The notes below the pieces were generated by a model. The model worked only from the letters and a program-made list of their open reading frames with translations, was not told where the DNA came from and ran no database searches. A DNA stretch of 64,000 bases from Truepera radiovictrix DSM 17093. Its GTDB lineage: Bacteria > Deinococcota > Deinococci > Deinococcales > Trueperaceae. Numbering within the stretch: position 1 is the stretch's first letter; every line of letters begins with the position of its first letter. Positions 8,203 to 17,365 of the stretch are shown here, piece after piece. The stretch spans positions 1,865,001 through 1,929,000 of the forward strand of contig NC_014221.1 in NCBI RefSeq assembly GCF_000092425.1, given 5' to 3'. The translations under genes were made by a program, and so were the position numbers.

Positions 8203-9211
8203 GCCGATCGTCTTAGAGGGGGTCTCTAAGCTCTACGCGCCGCGGCCCGCGCAGGCCCTCAGGCGTTTCTACAGCTCGGGGCGCCTGCAACCGGGGGAGC
8301 ACCTCGGCGTCCTAGGCGTCTCGCTCCACGTCGAACCGGGCGAGACGTTCGTCCTGATGGGGCACTCGGGCTCCGGCAAGTCGACCTTGCTGCGCCTTTT
8401 AAACGGCCTCTACCGCCCCACCGCCGGGCGCGTGACGGTGATGGGGACCGACCTCGGGCAGCTTAACCGAACGCAGCTCGTGCGCTTGCGCCGCCGCGTG
8501 TTCTGCGGGATGGTCTTTCAGGGGTTTGCGCTGCTGCCCCACCGCAGCGCGCTCGAGAACGTCGCGTTCGGTCTCGAGCTCCAGGGGGTGCCGCGGCCGG
8601 TGCGGCTAGAGCGCGCCCGCGAGGCGCTCGCTTTGGTCGGCCTAGGAGAGCGCGAGCGGGCGCTGCCCGCCGCGCTCTCCGGCGGGCAGCAGCAGCGCCT
8701 CGGGCTCGCCCGCGCGCTCGTCATGGACGGCGACGTACTGCTCATGGACGAACCCTTTAGCGCGCTCGACCCCGTCACCCGCCGCGAACTCCAGGGCGAG
8801 CTGCTGCGGCTGCGCGCGCGCGTGCGCAAGACCATCGTCTTCGTCACCCACGACCTGAGCGAAGCGCTCCGCTTAGGCGACCGCATCGCGCTCCTCAAGG
8901 AGGGGCGGGTGCAGCAGATCGGCCGCCCCGAGGAGATCGTGGCGAAACCGGCCAACGCCTACGTCGCCGACTTCGTCGCGGGGGCCGACCGGCAGGCGGT
9001 GCTGCGCGCGCGCAGCATCATGACCCCTCCGGAGGCGGTGGGCGGCGCCGCGCTCGCCGGAGCCCGCACCGTCGCCGCCGACGCCCCCCTCTCGGAGGTC
9101 GCCCGCTTGGCCGCGACGGGCGGCGTCCTCTCGGTCGTCGGCGACGCCGGGCAGCCGCTCGGCGTGATCACGCAGCGCGACGTGCTGCTCGCGCTCGCGG
9201 GGGGCGCGTGA
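8192..9211 (+). CDS. Glycine betaine/proline-type ABC transporter ATP-binding protein with CBS region
   Basis: A 339-residue ATPase of the ProV/OpuAA class. Walker A is GHSGSGKST (about 54-62), the signature is LSGGQQQRLGLARAL, Walker B is VLLMDEPFSALDP, and the switch histidine is in VFVTHDLSEAL. Unlike generic ABC ATPases it has about 75 extra C-terminal residues (ARSIMTPPEAV through LGVITQRDVLLALAG) that match a CBS-type sensory region, which in OpuA senses ionic strength. The first ATG is used here; a second ATG follows at once. It overlaps the permease gene by four bases (GTGA). Confidence 0.93.
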   Translation: MMAKPIVLEGVSKLYAPRPAQALRRFYSSGRLQPGEHLGVLGVSLHVEPGETFVLMGHSGSGKSTLLRLLNGLYRPTAGRVTVMGTDLGQLNRTQLVRLRRRVFCGMVFQGFALLPHRSALENVAFGLELQGVPRPVRLERAREALALVGLGERERALPAALSGGQQQRLGLARALVMDGDVLLMDEPFSALDPVTRRELQGELLRLRARVRKTIVFVTHDLSEALRLGDRIALLKEGRVQQIGRPEEIVAKPANAYVADFVAGADRQAVLRARSIMTPPEAVGGAALAGARTVAADAPLSEVARLAATGGVLSVVGDAGQPLGVITQRDVLLALAGGA

Positions 9212-10110
9212 GCGCCCCTTGGCCCAGAGTGCCGCTCGGGGCGTGGGTGGAGGTGGGGGTGCGCTACCTCGAGCGCACCTTCGCCCCGAGCTTCGGCGCC
9301 TTTAGCAGCGGCGCCGACGCCCTCGTCGGCGGGCTCGGCGCGCTCCTCGCGGCCCCGCCCGCGTGGCTGCTCATCGCCGCGGTCGCCGCCGCGCTCTGGC
9401 GCTTGAGCGGCCTCCGGACGAGCCTGCTGTGCGCGCTCGCGCTCCTCTTGGTCGTCAACCTGGGGCTCTGGGACGCGTTTATCCTGACGCTGACGCTGGT
9501 GCTCGCTGCTGAAGCGCTCGTGGTGCTCCTCGGGGTGCCGCTAGGAATCCTGATGGCTTTGAGCGACGCCGCGCAGCGGGCGCTCACCCCGCTGCTCGAC
9601 GCGATGCAGACGATGCCCTCGTTTGTCTACCTGATCCCGGCGGTGACCTTTTTCGGGTTGGGGTTGGTGCCGGGGGTCGTCGCGACGGTCGTCTTCGCTC
9701 TGCCGCCGCTCGTGCGGCTCACCAACCTGGGGCTGCGGCAGGTCCCTAAAGACATCGTCGAGGCCGCCGAGGCGTTCGGGGGGACGCGCTGGCAGCGGCT
9801 ACGCAAGGTCGAGCTGCCCGCCGCGCGGCCCATGCTGCTCGCGGGGGTCAACCAGTCGATCATGCTCTCGCTCTCGATGGTGGTGATCGCCGCGCTGATC
9901 GGCGCCGGCGGGCTCGGCCAGGAGGTCATCCGCGGTATGAACACGCTCGACATCGCCCTCGGTTTCGAGGCGGGGCTGGCGATCGTTATCATGGCCGTGG
10001 TGCTCGACCGCCTCACCCAACCCCGCCGACACCCTCGCGGGCAGCTCTTTAGCGGGCGGTCGGCGCGGCGCGCTTGGGGGGGGCGCGGCACCAAACCGGA
10101 GGCGCCGTAA
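9208..10110 (+). CDS. Glycine betaine/proline-type ABC transporter permease
   Basis: A 300-residue membrane protein of the ProW/OpuAB class. Hydrophobic segments begin near residue 50 (WLLIAAVAAALW). The conserved region DAMQTMPSFVYLIPAVTFFG and the docking loop PKDIVEAAEAFGGTRWQRLR (about 180-200) are typical. It starts at GTG 9208 in a GTGA overlap with the ATPase stop, so ATPase and permease are coupled. It completes the betaine importer with the binding protein at 7116-8030. The basic tail after residue 270 is atypical but not disruptive. Confidence 0.93.
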   Translation: MSAPWPRVPLGAWVEVGVRYLERTFAPSFGAFSSGADALVGGLGALLAAPPAWLLIAAVAAALWRLSGLRTSLLCALALLLVVNLGLWDAFILTLTLVLAAEALVVLLGVPLGILMALSDAAQRALTPLLDAMQTMPSFVYLIPAVTFFGLGLVPGVVATVVFALPPLVRLTNLGLRQVPKDIVEAAEAFGGTRWQRLRKVELPAARPMLLAGVNQSIMLSLSMVVIAALIGAGGLGQEVIRGMNTLDIALGFEAGLAIVIMAVVLDRLTQPRRHPRGQLFSGRSARRAWGGRGTKPEAP

Positions 10111-10128
10111 GGGGCGTGGAGGTGGCGC

Positions 10129-10172
10129 GTGGCGGGTGGCCTGTAGACCACGAGCTACGAGCCACCCGCCAC
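10129..10172. terminator. Perfect 12-bp hairpin between convergent genes
   Basis: GTGGCGGGTGGC and GCCACCCGCCAC pair perfectly around a 20-base loop containing the words CTGTAG and CTACGAG. It lies between the convergent permease and glycosidase stops, so it can end both. It belongs to the hairpin-repeat family noted in the findings. Confidence 0.7.
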
Positions 10173-10179
10173 ACACCTC

Positions 10180-12642
10180 CTAGAACTCGAGCACGTGCTC
10201 CTTGCCGTCGTCCTCAAAGCGCACCCGCACGGCGCCGCCGCGCACCTCCGCTGCGACCTCGCGCCCGTCCAGCGTGACCCGCTCCGGAGCGTCGGGGGCG
10301 AGACGCTCGAGCACCACCGTCCGCGGGTGCGGCGTAAAGCCCCCCTCGCGCGCGCCGAGCGTCACGCGAACGCCCCCCGAGGTGTCCCCGCGCGGGCTCA
10401 CGCGCACGGGCGTCCTGGCGACCTCGCCGCGCTCGAAGCCGAAGCCGTCGCCCGCGTCCTCGACGAGGGTAAAGCCCCCCTCGGCGCCGTAGACGCGCAG
10501 CGTCAGCTCCGTCAGCGGCGCTGATGTCGAAGCGCGGACGTTGCCCAAAGGCAGCACCGACCCGCCGCGCACGAACACCGGCAGGCGCTCCAAGGGCGCC
10601 TCGACGACGCTGTGCCCCGCGCGCACGCGCGCCCCCGTCCAGAAGTCGTACCAGGCGCCCTCGGGGAGGTAGAGGGCGCGCTGCCGCACGCCGGGGCGGG
10701 TCACGGGGGCGACCAGGAGCTGCGGTCCCACCATCGCCTGGTCGCCGATGTGCCGCGCCGTCTCGTCGTCCGGAAAGTCGTACACCAGGGGCCGAAAGAG
10801 CGGCGCGCCGCGTTCAAACGCCTCGAAAGCCAGCGTGTAGAGGTACGGCAGCAGCCGGTAGCGCAGCCGGATGGCGTCCCGGGCCACGGCCTCGACCTCG
10901 GGCCCGAACGACCAGGGCTCCTGGTCGCGGGTGCCGGCGCAGGTGTGGGTGCGCATAAAGGGGTAGAGGGCGCCGAGCGCTATCCAACGGGCGTAGAGCT
11001 CGGGGTTGCTGTTCTCGAAAAAGCCGCCGATGTCGACCCCGCTCCAGGCCACCCCCAACAGGCTCATGCTGGCCAGTTGCGCCACGCTCATCTCGAGGTG
11101 CTCCCACCACGACGAGTTGTCGCCCATCCACGAGGCGGCGTAGCGCTGGGTACCGACGAAGGCGCTCCGGGTCAGCACCCAGGGGCGCGCGTCCGGGCGA
11201 CCGCGTTTAAGGCCCTCATAGGTCGCCCGCGACATCAGGTGCCCGTAAAGGTTATGCACCTCCGCGTGAACCGTCCTCTCCCCGGCCTCGCCCTGCGGGT
11301 TGCCGAGCGGCATCGGCGCCTGCTGCGAGATCCCCTCGCTAAAGGGCCGGTCGAAGATGGCCGGTTCGTTCATGTCCGTCCAGATGCCCGCCACGCCGGT
11401 GTCAACGTGGCTCTCCTTAAGCTGATCGCCCCACCAGCGGCGCACCGCCTCGCGCGTAAAGTCGGGGAACAGGGCCGCGTCGGGCCAGCAGTAGCCGGTA
11501 AAGCGCGAACCGTCGGGGTTTTTGATGAAGACGTCCTTGGCCACCCCGTCGTCGGCGGCCGCGTAGCCCGCCCCTAGGTCCTCCTTGACGCCGGGGTCGA
11601 GGATGGTGACGGCCCGCACGCCCTGACGTTTAAGGTCGTCCAGCAGTTTTTTGGGCTCCGGGAAGCGCTCCGGGTCCCAGGTGAAGTCGCGGTAGCCGCG
11701 CATGTAGTCGATGTCGAAGTGCAGCACGTCGAGCGGGATGTCGCGCTCGCGAAAGGCGCGCACGAGCTCGCGCATCTCCCCCTCGGTCTTGTACCCCCAG
11801 CGCGACTGGTGGTAGCCCAGCGCCCAGAGGGGCGGCAGCAGCGGGCGGCCGGTGAGGCGGGTGAGCTGCTCGACGACCGCCGCCGGGGTCGGGCCGGTGA
11901 AGAGGTAGTAGTCGAGCTCGCCGCCGTGCACCGTCACGCGCAGGGTGTCCCAATCGGTGTAGCCCACGTCGAACTGGCTGTAGTAGGTGACGTTGACGAA
12001 CATCCCCCAGGCGAGGCCGCGGCGCACCGCCACGAAAGCGGGGTGCGCCTGGTAGAGGTTCGATTGGTGCCGCCCGTGCCCCCAGTCGGGGTCGAAGGTC
12101 CAGTTGGTAAAGAGCCGCCCGCGCCGCTCGAGCATCCCCGTGCGCTGCCCGAAGCCGTAGTACGACTCGTCCGGCAGGAGGCGTTTGAAAAGCTGCAGCT
12201 CGAGGCTCGCGGGCCCCTCCGGCAAGGCGTCGCCCTCGCGGACCCGCATGGTCGAGGCGTCCAAGCTGGCCGCCGCCCAACCGGTCGGCGCGGCGTCCTC
12301 GGCGAAGCGCGCGCCGTCCTTTTCAAAGCTCAGGGTGCCGTCGCGGGCGAGGTGGGCCGTGACGAAAGGCAGCGCCAAGCGAAAGCCCTCAGCCGTCTCG
12401 GAGACAGCGAAGTCGGGCGCCTCAAAGGCGTCGTCGGGCTCCGTGACCGCCCACGAGCGGCGCGGGGCGAAGCGCGCTTGCGGGGTGAAGCGCACCCGCA
12501 GAATGCCGTCGGCGACGCTGCGGAGCTCGAGGCGGCCGCGCCCGAAGGCCGCCCGAAAGACGCGCCCCGATGCCTCGTGGGACTCGAGCGCACCGGGCCG
12601 GGTGAGCGCGTCCGTGTGGATGTTGTACTCGAGGGTGTCCAT
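10180..12642 (-). CDS. Glycoside hydrolase family 31 (alpha-glucosidase/alpha-xylosidase type)
   Basis: An 820-residue retaining glycosidase acting on alpha-linked glucosides or xylosides. The N-terminal beta domain includes YYGFGQRTGMLERRG. The catalytic barrel shows DIDYMRGYRDFTWD, the nucleophile motif GIWTDMNEPAIF, and the acid/base region WMGDNSSWWEHL. C-terminal beta domains follow from RPGVRQRALYLPEGAWYDFW. The start is ATG 12642, seven bases after TAGCGT, a leaderless layout; the frame continues upstream but without a plausible start. No secretion signal is visible, so it is probably cytoplasmic. It may process sugars from a transporter such as the one at 1-2175. Confidence 0.94.
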   Translation of the reverse strand: MDTLEYNIHTDALTRPGALESHEASGRVFRAAFGRGRLELRSVADGILRVRFTPQARFAPRRSWAVTEPDDAFEAPDFAVSETAEGFRLALPFVTAHLARDGTLSFEKDGARFAEDAAPTGWAAASLDASTMRVREGDALPEGPASLELQLFKRLLPDESYYGFGQRTGMLERRGRLFTNWTFDPDWGHGRHQSNLYQAHPAFVAVRRGLAWGMFVNVTYYSQFDVGYTDWDTLRVTVHGGELDYYLFTGPTPAAVVEQLTRLTGRPLLPPLWALGYHQSRWGYKTEGEMRELVRAFRERDIPLDVLHFDIDYMRGYRDFTWDPERFPEPKKLLDDLKRQGVRAVTILDPGVKEDLGAGYAAADDGVAKDVFIKNPDGSRFTGYCWPDAALFPDFTREAVRRWWGDQLKESHVDTGVAGIWTDMNEPAIFDRPFSEGISQQAPMPLGNPQGEAGERTVHAEVHNLYGHLMSRATYEGLKRGRPDARPWVLTRSAFVGTQRYAASWMGDNSSWWEHLEMSVAQLASMSLLGVAWSGVDIGGFFENSNPELYARWIALGALYPFMRTHTCAGTRDQEPWSFGPEVEAVARDAIRLRYRLLPYLYTLAFEAFERGAPLFRPLVYDFPDDETARHIGDQAMVGPQLLVAPVTRPGVRQRALYLPEGAWYDFWTGARVRAGHSVVEAPLERLPVFVRGGSVLPLGNVRASTSAPLTELTLRVYGAEGGFTLVEDAGDGFGFERGEVARTPVRVSPRGDTSGGVRVTLGAREGGFTPHPRTVVLERLAPDAPERVTLDGREVAAEVRGGAVRVRFEDDGKEHVLEF

Positions 12643-12777
12643 GAGGGCGACGCTATCACACCGCCCGAGCGTGTCACACTCGGGGGACGCGCCGCGCAGA
12701 GGGCCGGACGCGTCGACCTCGGCGGGTACGTGTGGGTGCCCCTGTCGGAGGCCTAGCGGTCGGCGCTGCACGGGCGG

Positions 12778-13536
12778 CTAAAACCGAACCACGTTGGGCT
12801 CGAGGGTCCCCCCGGTGACCTCGAGCACCAGAAACTCGCGCGCAGCGAGCGCGTCCACCATCGCAAAGCCGTGCTCTCGGTCGACGTGCACCCCCTTGGG
12901 CATCACCGTGTGCCCGTAGACGCCGAAGCGGTGGCCCGTCTGGCGGGCCAGCTCGGGTTTGTCGCGCCACCAGCGCTTGGTGTCGGGGTCGCCGTAGAAA
13001 AAGTCGTCGTAGTGGCTCATCCCCGGGAGCGGCCCGGCGTGCGCGAAGTGCACGTCGGCGAGCGCGAGGGTGCGGGGGAAAGTCGCGAACCAGGCGGCTA
13101 ATTCGTCCGGCAGCGGCAACCCGCCCACCTCGGGACAGAACTCGCGGTGCTCGAGGCCGCCGCGCGTACCGAGCACGTAGCGCCCCGTGATGACCGCCTC
13201 GTCGTGGTTGCCCAAGATGACGCGGACGTGCCCCGCGGAGCGCTCGGCGTAGGCTTTGAAGCGGTGCAGTTCGCGGATCTGCGTGCGGGCCGCGCGCCTT
13301 AAGTGCTTGGGGTCGGACGCGTCGAAGCGCTCGGTCCCCGCCGCCAGGGCGTAGCTCTCGGCGTCCTTGTAGTGCACCAAGTCGCCGCTCAGCACGACCT
13401 GCAGACCCCCTCGGCGCACCGCCGGCGTGGGCTCGCAGGTCGCGTCGGCGGCGCCAGCAGCGCGCAGCGCCGCCCAGACCCTAGCCCACTGACCGTGAAC
13501 GTCCCCCAGAGCCACGATGCGCAGGGGCGACGCCAT
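12778..13536 (-). CDS. Metallophosphoesterase (calcineurin-like)
   Basis: A 252-residue phosphoesterase. The dimetal motifs are ordered as in the family: ALGDVHGQW (about 10-18), VVLSGDLVHYKDAE (about 48-61), VILGNHDEA (about 106-114), and a late histidine in FGVYGHTVMPKGVHVD. Substrates in the family range from phosphoproteins to nucleotides; the target is unknown here. It begins seven bases after the stop of the Rad52/DdrA-like gene and is probably co-transcribed with it. That makes a role in nucleic-acid end processing or signalling possible, though this is only inference from position. Confidence 0.9.
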   Translation of the reverse strand: MASPLRIVALGDVHGQWARVWAALRAAGAADATCEPTPAVRRGGLQVVLSGDLVHYKDAESYALAAGTERFDASDPKHLRRAARTQIRELHRFKAYAERSAGHVRVILGNHDEAVITGRYVLGTRGGLEHREFCPEVGGLPLPDELAAWFATFPRTLALADVHFAHAGPLPGMSHYDDFFYGDPDTKRWWRDKPELARQTGHRFGVYGHTVMPKGVHVDREHGFAMVDALAAREFLVLEVTGGTLEPNVVRF

Positions 13537-13542
13537 CCCCGC

Positions 13543-14238
13543 TTACGCCGCCTCGTCCGGGTTGGAGCGGTCGAGCAGGAGGCTGCGGAGCTGCGCGTAG
13601 AACTCCCTGGCGGTCGCCGGGTCGTTGCCGTAACCGCCGTAGCGCACCACGAGCTCGGCGACCGCGCGGCCCTTCCCTTCCGCCCTCAAGCGGTCGATCA
13701 ACCGGTCGATGGCCCTTTGGCCGGCGGGTTTTTCGCGCGGCGCCTCCGGCACCCTCGGCGCATCCGCCCGCGGGGGGGCGGGGGCTGCGGACGCCTCGCT
13801 CGCGTCGCTCAAGGTAGCGAGGTCCGGTTCAAAGAGGATCTCGCCCGCTTCGGGGTTGTAGTCGACCCACGGGCGGTGCGCGGGCGACACGGGTGGGCGC
13901 ATCCCGAGCGCCTCGGCGGCGTAGACGAAGGCGCTCTCGGCGGTGCTCTCCGGGTCCCCCTGCGGCGCGCGCGCGGCGACCGCCGAACGGTGCAGCGTCC
14001 AACCCGCGACTTGGCAGCTCAGCGTGCAGGCGATCGCCCCCTCCCCGACACCCGCAAAGGCGTTCGACCAACCCGCCGCCCCGAACACCGCGTCGAGCCG
14101 CTCCCGCACCGCCCCCAACCGTAGCTGCGGCCGCACCTGCGCGCTCAGCCGGTCGGGCGACAGGCGCACCACGCGCCACTCGAGCGCCTGCAGCGGAAAG
14201 GGGGCGGCGAGCCTTTCGAGAGCTTCAGCAGGGTTCAC
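13543..14238 (-). CDS. Rad52/DdrA-like single-strand DNA annealing or end-protection protein
   Basis: A 231-residue protein. Residues 1-110 look like the Rad52/22-type fold of Deinococcus DdrA: LERLAAPFPLQALEWRVV, then VRERLDAVFGAAGWSNAF and AEDALGM-type helix (AESAFVYAAEALGM). A proline- and alanine-rich linker follows, then a C-terminal helical region from about 165 (GQRAIDRLIDRLRAEGKG). DdrA binds 3' single-strand DNA ends and protects them after radiation damage (family knowledge). The start is GTG 14238, seven bases after TATACT, so a leaderless mRNA is likely. It heads an operon with a phosphoesterase. Assignment is by motif likeness only. Confidence 0.72.
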   Translation of the reverse strand: MNPAEALERLAAPFPLQALEWRVVRLSPDRLSAQVRPQLRLGAVRERLDAVFGAAGWSNAFAGVGEGAIACTLSCQVAGWTLHRSAVAARAPQGDPESTAESAFVYAAEALGMRPPVSPAHRPWVDYNPEAGEILFEPDLATLSDASEASAAPAPPRADAPRVPEAPREKPAGQRAIDRLIDRLRAEGKGRAVAELVVRYGGYGNDPATAREFYAQLRSLLLDRSNPDEAA

Positions 14239-14245
14239 GGAGCTG

Positions 14246-14251
14246 AGTATA
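14246..14251 (-). promoter_or_regulatory. -10 box (TATACT) of the Rad52/DdrA-like gene
   Basis: TATACT on the minus strand ends seven bases before the GTG start, which predicts a transcript with no 5' leader. I saw no copy of the Deinococcus radiation-response palindrome near it. Confidence 0.5.
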
Positions 14252-14365
14252 GCGCCTCGCGGTGCGCGCCCGTAGGCCATTTGTCGCTTTTCGAGGGCCC
14301 GGGTGCTGCGCGCGAGGCGGCCGGTGGGCTTTCGAGGCTCAGAAAAAAGCCACCGCTGGGCCGCA

Positions 14366-14371
14366 TATAAT
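14366..14371 (+). promoter_or_regulatory. -10 box (TATAAT)
   Basis: A consensus TATAAT lies six bases before the ATG of a 14-codon leader ORF and 44 bases before the main gene start at 14416. Confidence 0.55.
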
Positions 14372-14377
14372 ACGCTG

Positions 14378-14422
14378 ATGTGCGCTACGCCCTCTTTCTC
14401 TCCGGAAGGCATCCCATGTTGA
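14378..14422 (+). CDS. Leader mini-ORF before the large membrane protein
   Basis: A 14-codon ORF (MCATPSFSPEGIPC) starts with ATG six bases after TATAAT and ends with a TGA two bases downstream of the main gene's ATG, overlapping it by seven bases. The main gene does have a ribosome site (GGAAGG) located inside this ORF. It may be a leaderless coupled leader peptide or chance. Confidence 0.35.
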   Translation: MCATPSFSPEGIPC

Positions 14423-16923
14423 GTGACCGACCCGCACCGAGCCGCAGCACGCCGGCGCGCGCCAAGCGCCCCGGGTGGGCTCGGTTGGCCGTTGCCTGCT
14501 TCTGGCTCTCCGTCGCCGCCCCGCTAGCGTTCGCGGAGGTCGCGACCGCCACCCTCCAACCCCCTTTCGGCAGCCCGCTCACCCTGCTCGAGCCAGCCGA
14601 GCCCCCACCAGACGACCCCCAACCGGACGCGGCGCAACCGAACGAAGGCCAGCAAAATGCCACGGAGCCGGGCACGACGGACCCAGAGGGGGCGGCCCGA
14701 GGGCCCGCCGAAAACGCTCCCGAGGCGCAGGGTGCGACGGGTCAAGGGGGGGCTCCTGAGGAAGCCCCCACCGACGCCCCCCAGACGCCTGAGGCCCCCG
14801 ACGCGGGCGCTCCAACGCCGACGCCCCCGACGCCTTTAGACGGTGCGGATGGCGCTACGGGCGCCGAGCCCACCGACGACGGCGCTCCGGACGCCACGCC
14901 CGAGGGCGCCGAGCCCACCGAGGCGGGCGCCACCGGAGCGCTCGACGTCGCGCTGCGGGGGGGCGGGGTCGAGGCGCGCGCCGGCAACCGGACGCTCTGG
15001 CGCCTCGAGTTCCCCGCGGGCAGCGGCAGCACGACCGAACCGCTCCTCACCGACGACCGCCTCTACCTAGGGCACGGCAACAGCTTGCTCGAGCTCGACC
15101 CGCAGAGCGGCGTGGTGCAGCGGCGCTGGCCCCTTTCGGGGCCCCTCGAGCGCGTCGAAGCGCTCGACGCCGAGACGGTCGCCGCCACCGTGCGCCACGC
15201 GTCGGGGCCGACCGAGCGCTTTTTGCTGCGAGACGGCGCCCTGCAGGAGGCGGTCCACTTCGGGCTCGAACCGGAGATGTTCGGCTACCTCCGCGCCGAA
15301 GCGCAGGTCCCCGACCCCGCCGCCCGGCTCGAGCGCGACCCCACCAACCCTTGGCTCTACCTCGCGGTCGGTCTGGAGGAGGCGAACCAGGAGGCGGCGC
15401 GCGAGCTCTTGAGACAGGGTGTCGAGGCGGGCGCGACCTTTTACGACCTCGCCGGGCTCGCCCAGGCGTTGGAGGAAAACGGCCACACCGACCTCGCCGA
15501 AACCGCTCTCGACGCCGCCCTCGCCGACTTCGCCGCGCGCGGCTACGACCCGCGCCTGCTTACCGACCCGGCGCTCGAGGCGGTCTACAACTTCCCCCTG
15601 ACGCCGCTGCGGCGCGCCCTCGACGCCGGCGACGCGGCGAGCGCGGCCTTTTGGGCGCCCTACCTGGCGCTCGCCGCCCCCAACGTGCCGGGAGCGAACG
15701 AGGCCTTTTCGCGCTACGCCGCGATGCTCGGCGCCGACGCCCCCGCGGAGGAGGTCGCGCAGTGGCGCGCGCTCGCGCTCCCGCGCGCGAGCGGGAGCGT
15801 GGGGGGGCTCGACCGGATCGCGAGCGCCCTGGGCCGCGTCGGGTGGTACGCCGACCTCGCCATCTTGGTCGCGATCTTGGGGCTGCACCTGACGCTCATC
15901 GCCAAGTACTGGCGGCCGCAGAGCGACGACCTCAAACGCATCCACGCGCAGCGCGGGTACGTCACCCCCGTCGCGCGCCTTTTCGCCCTGCGCTACTACA
16001 CGGTCTCCGAAAAGCTGGTGCTCGTCGTGATGTTCGCGGCCGTCCTGGCGCTCGCCGCGCTCGCGGACTGGTACGGCAACGCCGCGGCGCCGCCGACCGC
16101 CGTTCGCTCGGGGACGCTCGTGAGCCGCGAAGCGCAGGACTACCTGGCGGCCGCCGAGCTCACCGGCCCGCGCGGGGCCTTTATCCGCGGGTACGCCGCG
16201 CACATGGGCGGCGACGAGGGGGCGCGGGCGCTCTACGAGGCCGCCGGCGCTTTCCCCCCGGCGCTCAACAACCTGGGCGCTCTAACGGGTGATCCCGGCC
16301 TCTTTGAACGGGCGCTCGAGCTCGAGCCCGGCAGCTTGGAGGCGCGTTACAACCTCGGTGAGGCGCCGGAGGCCTTCCCCTTCCACGCGCGCTATCGCCC
16401 CGACGAACCGGTCCTCGCGGTGCCGACCGAGACGGACTTTCAAAACGCGCTCGCCGGGCCCTGGCGCGCCGCGCTCGCCGAAGCCTTCACCAACCCCTTG
16501 CGCACGCTCCAGCACCCCGCACCTTTTGGCTTTAACCAAGAGCTGTGGACCGTTTTCAGGGTGCTCTTGCTGCTGCTCACGCTGCTGACGATCGCTTTTC
16601 TCTTCGTGCCGCGCCCCCGCAGCGCCCGCAACGCGCCGCGCACCCTCCTCTACCACGTCCTCGCGCTCTTGATCCCCGGCAGCGGCCTCGCCGACGAGGC
16701 GTGGGGGCTGCTGCTCATCCTCCCCTGGGCGCTCGTCGGCCTCGACGTCATCACCCAGCGCGCCGGCTGGCCCTTCGGCCTCGGGCTCAGCCTGAACGCG
16801 GGGTACGCGGTGCTGGGCGCGATCTACCTGGTCAACACGGTCGCCTTCTTTGTAGAGCTGGCTTCGTACCGGCAGCGGATGCGCGAACGTGCCGCCCCGC
16901 GCGTCGTGGTCAAGGAGGCGTGA
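14416..16923 (+). CDS. Large multi-segment membrane protein with Pro-rich linker and TPR-like helices
   Basis: An 835-residue protein I cannot assign to a named family. ATG 14416 is preserved with GGAAGG upstream. After a signal or anchor segment (ARLAVACFWLSVAAPLAFA, about 22-40) comes about 120 residues dominated by P, A, E, D, T and G. Next is a short beta-propeller-like stretch (DDRLYLGHGNSLLELDPQSG), then repeat-like helices from about 290 to 450. Hydrophobic segments sit near 480, 540, 710, 745 and 800. A second TPR-like piece (ALNNLGALTGDPGLFERALE) lies between membrane segments. A role in envelope assembly or protein interaction is plausible but not shown. Confidence 0.8.
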   Translation: MLSDRPAPSRSTPARAKRPGWARLAVACFWLSVAAPLAFAEVATATLQPPFGSPLTLLEPAEPPPDDPQPDAAQPNEGQQNATEPGTTDPEGAARGPAENAPEAQGATGQGGAPEEAPTDAPQTPEAPDAGAPTPTPPTPLDGADGATGAEPTDDGAPDATPEGAEPTEAGATGALDVALRGGGVEARAGNRTLWRLEFPAGSGSTTEPLLTDDRLYLGHGNSLLELDPQSGVVQRRWPLSGPLERVEALDAETVAATVRHASGPTERFLLRDGALQEAVHFGLEPEMFGYLRAEAQVPDPAARLERDPTNPWLYLAVGLEEANQEAARELLRQGVEAGATFYDLAGLAQALEENGHTDLAETALDAALADFAARGYDPRLLTDPALEAVYNFPLTPLRRALDAGDAASAAFWAPYLALAAPNVPGANEAFSRYAAMLGADAPAEEVAQWRALALPRASGSVGGLDRIASALGRVGWYADLAILVAILGLHLTLIAKYWRPQSDDLKRIHAQRGYVTPVARLFALRYYTVSEKLVLVVMFAAVLALAALADWYGNAAAPPTAVRSGTLVSREAQDYLAAAELTGPRGAFIRGYAAHMGGDEGARALYEAAGAFPPALNNLGALTGDPGLFERALELEPGSLEARYNLGEAPEAFPFHARYRPDEPVLAVPTETDFQNALAGPWRAALAEAFTNPLRTLQHPAPFGFNQELWTVFRVLLLLLTLLTIAFLFVPRPRSARNAPRTLLYHVLALLIPGSGLADEAWGLLLILPWALVGLDVITQRAGWPFGLGLSLNAGYAVLGAIYLVNTVAFFVELASYRQRMRERAAPRVVVKEA

Positions 16924-17007
16924 GCACCCCGCGAGCGTAAGGGGAGGCGCGGTGTCCCCCGCTAGGGTGCGTTAAGGTGCTCTAAACGCACCCCAAAGGA
17001 GGCTCAC

Positions 17008-17295
17008 ATGCCTAAAGCCGAGTTTCGCGGCGTCACCCTCGCCGAGAGCGCGCACACCGAGGTGGTCGAGGGCAACCACTACTTCCCGCGTGAAGCGGTC
17101 GCCATGGCGCTCCTTGAGCCCAGCGCGACCCGCTACACCTGTCCCTGGAAGGGCGAGGCCGAGTACTTTCACCTCACGGTCGCGGGCGAGCGCGTCGACG
17201 ACGCGGCGTGGTCGTACCCGCACCCCAAAGCGGCCGCTAAGAGAATCGCCAATCACCTCGCCTTCGACACGAGCAAGGGGATCCGCGTCGCATAG
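17008..17295 (+). CDS. DUF427 family protein
   Basis: A 95-residue protein covering the whole DUF427 domain: GVTLAESAHTEVVEGNHYFP, then TRYTCPWKGEAEYFHLTV and the terminal AAWSYPHPKAAAKRIANHLA. An AAAGGAGG site sits seven bases upstream. The family is a small beta-barrel of unknown function. It stands alone and is followed by a strong convergent terminator. Confidence 0.9.
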   Translation: MPKAEFRGVTLAESAHTEVVEGNHYFPREAVAMALLEPSATRYTCPWKGEAEYFHLTVAGERVDDAAWSYPHPKAAAKRIANHLAFDTSKGIRVA

Positions 17296-17365
17296 GTTTG
17301 CTAGGTTGTGTTGCATCGTCCCCTCGGCTTCCGCGTGGAGCGTTCTAAAAGGGGTTGGTAGCCGG

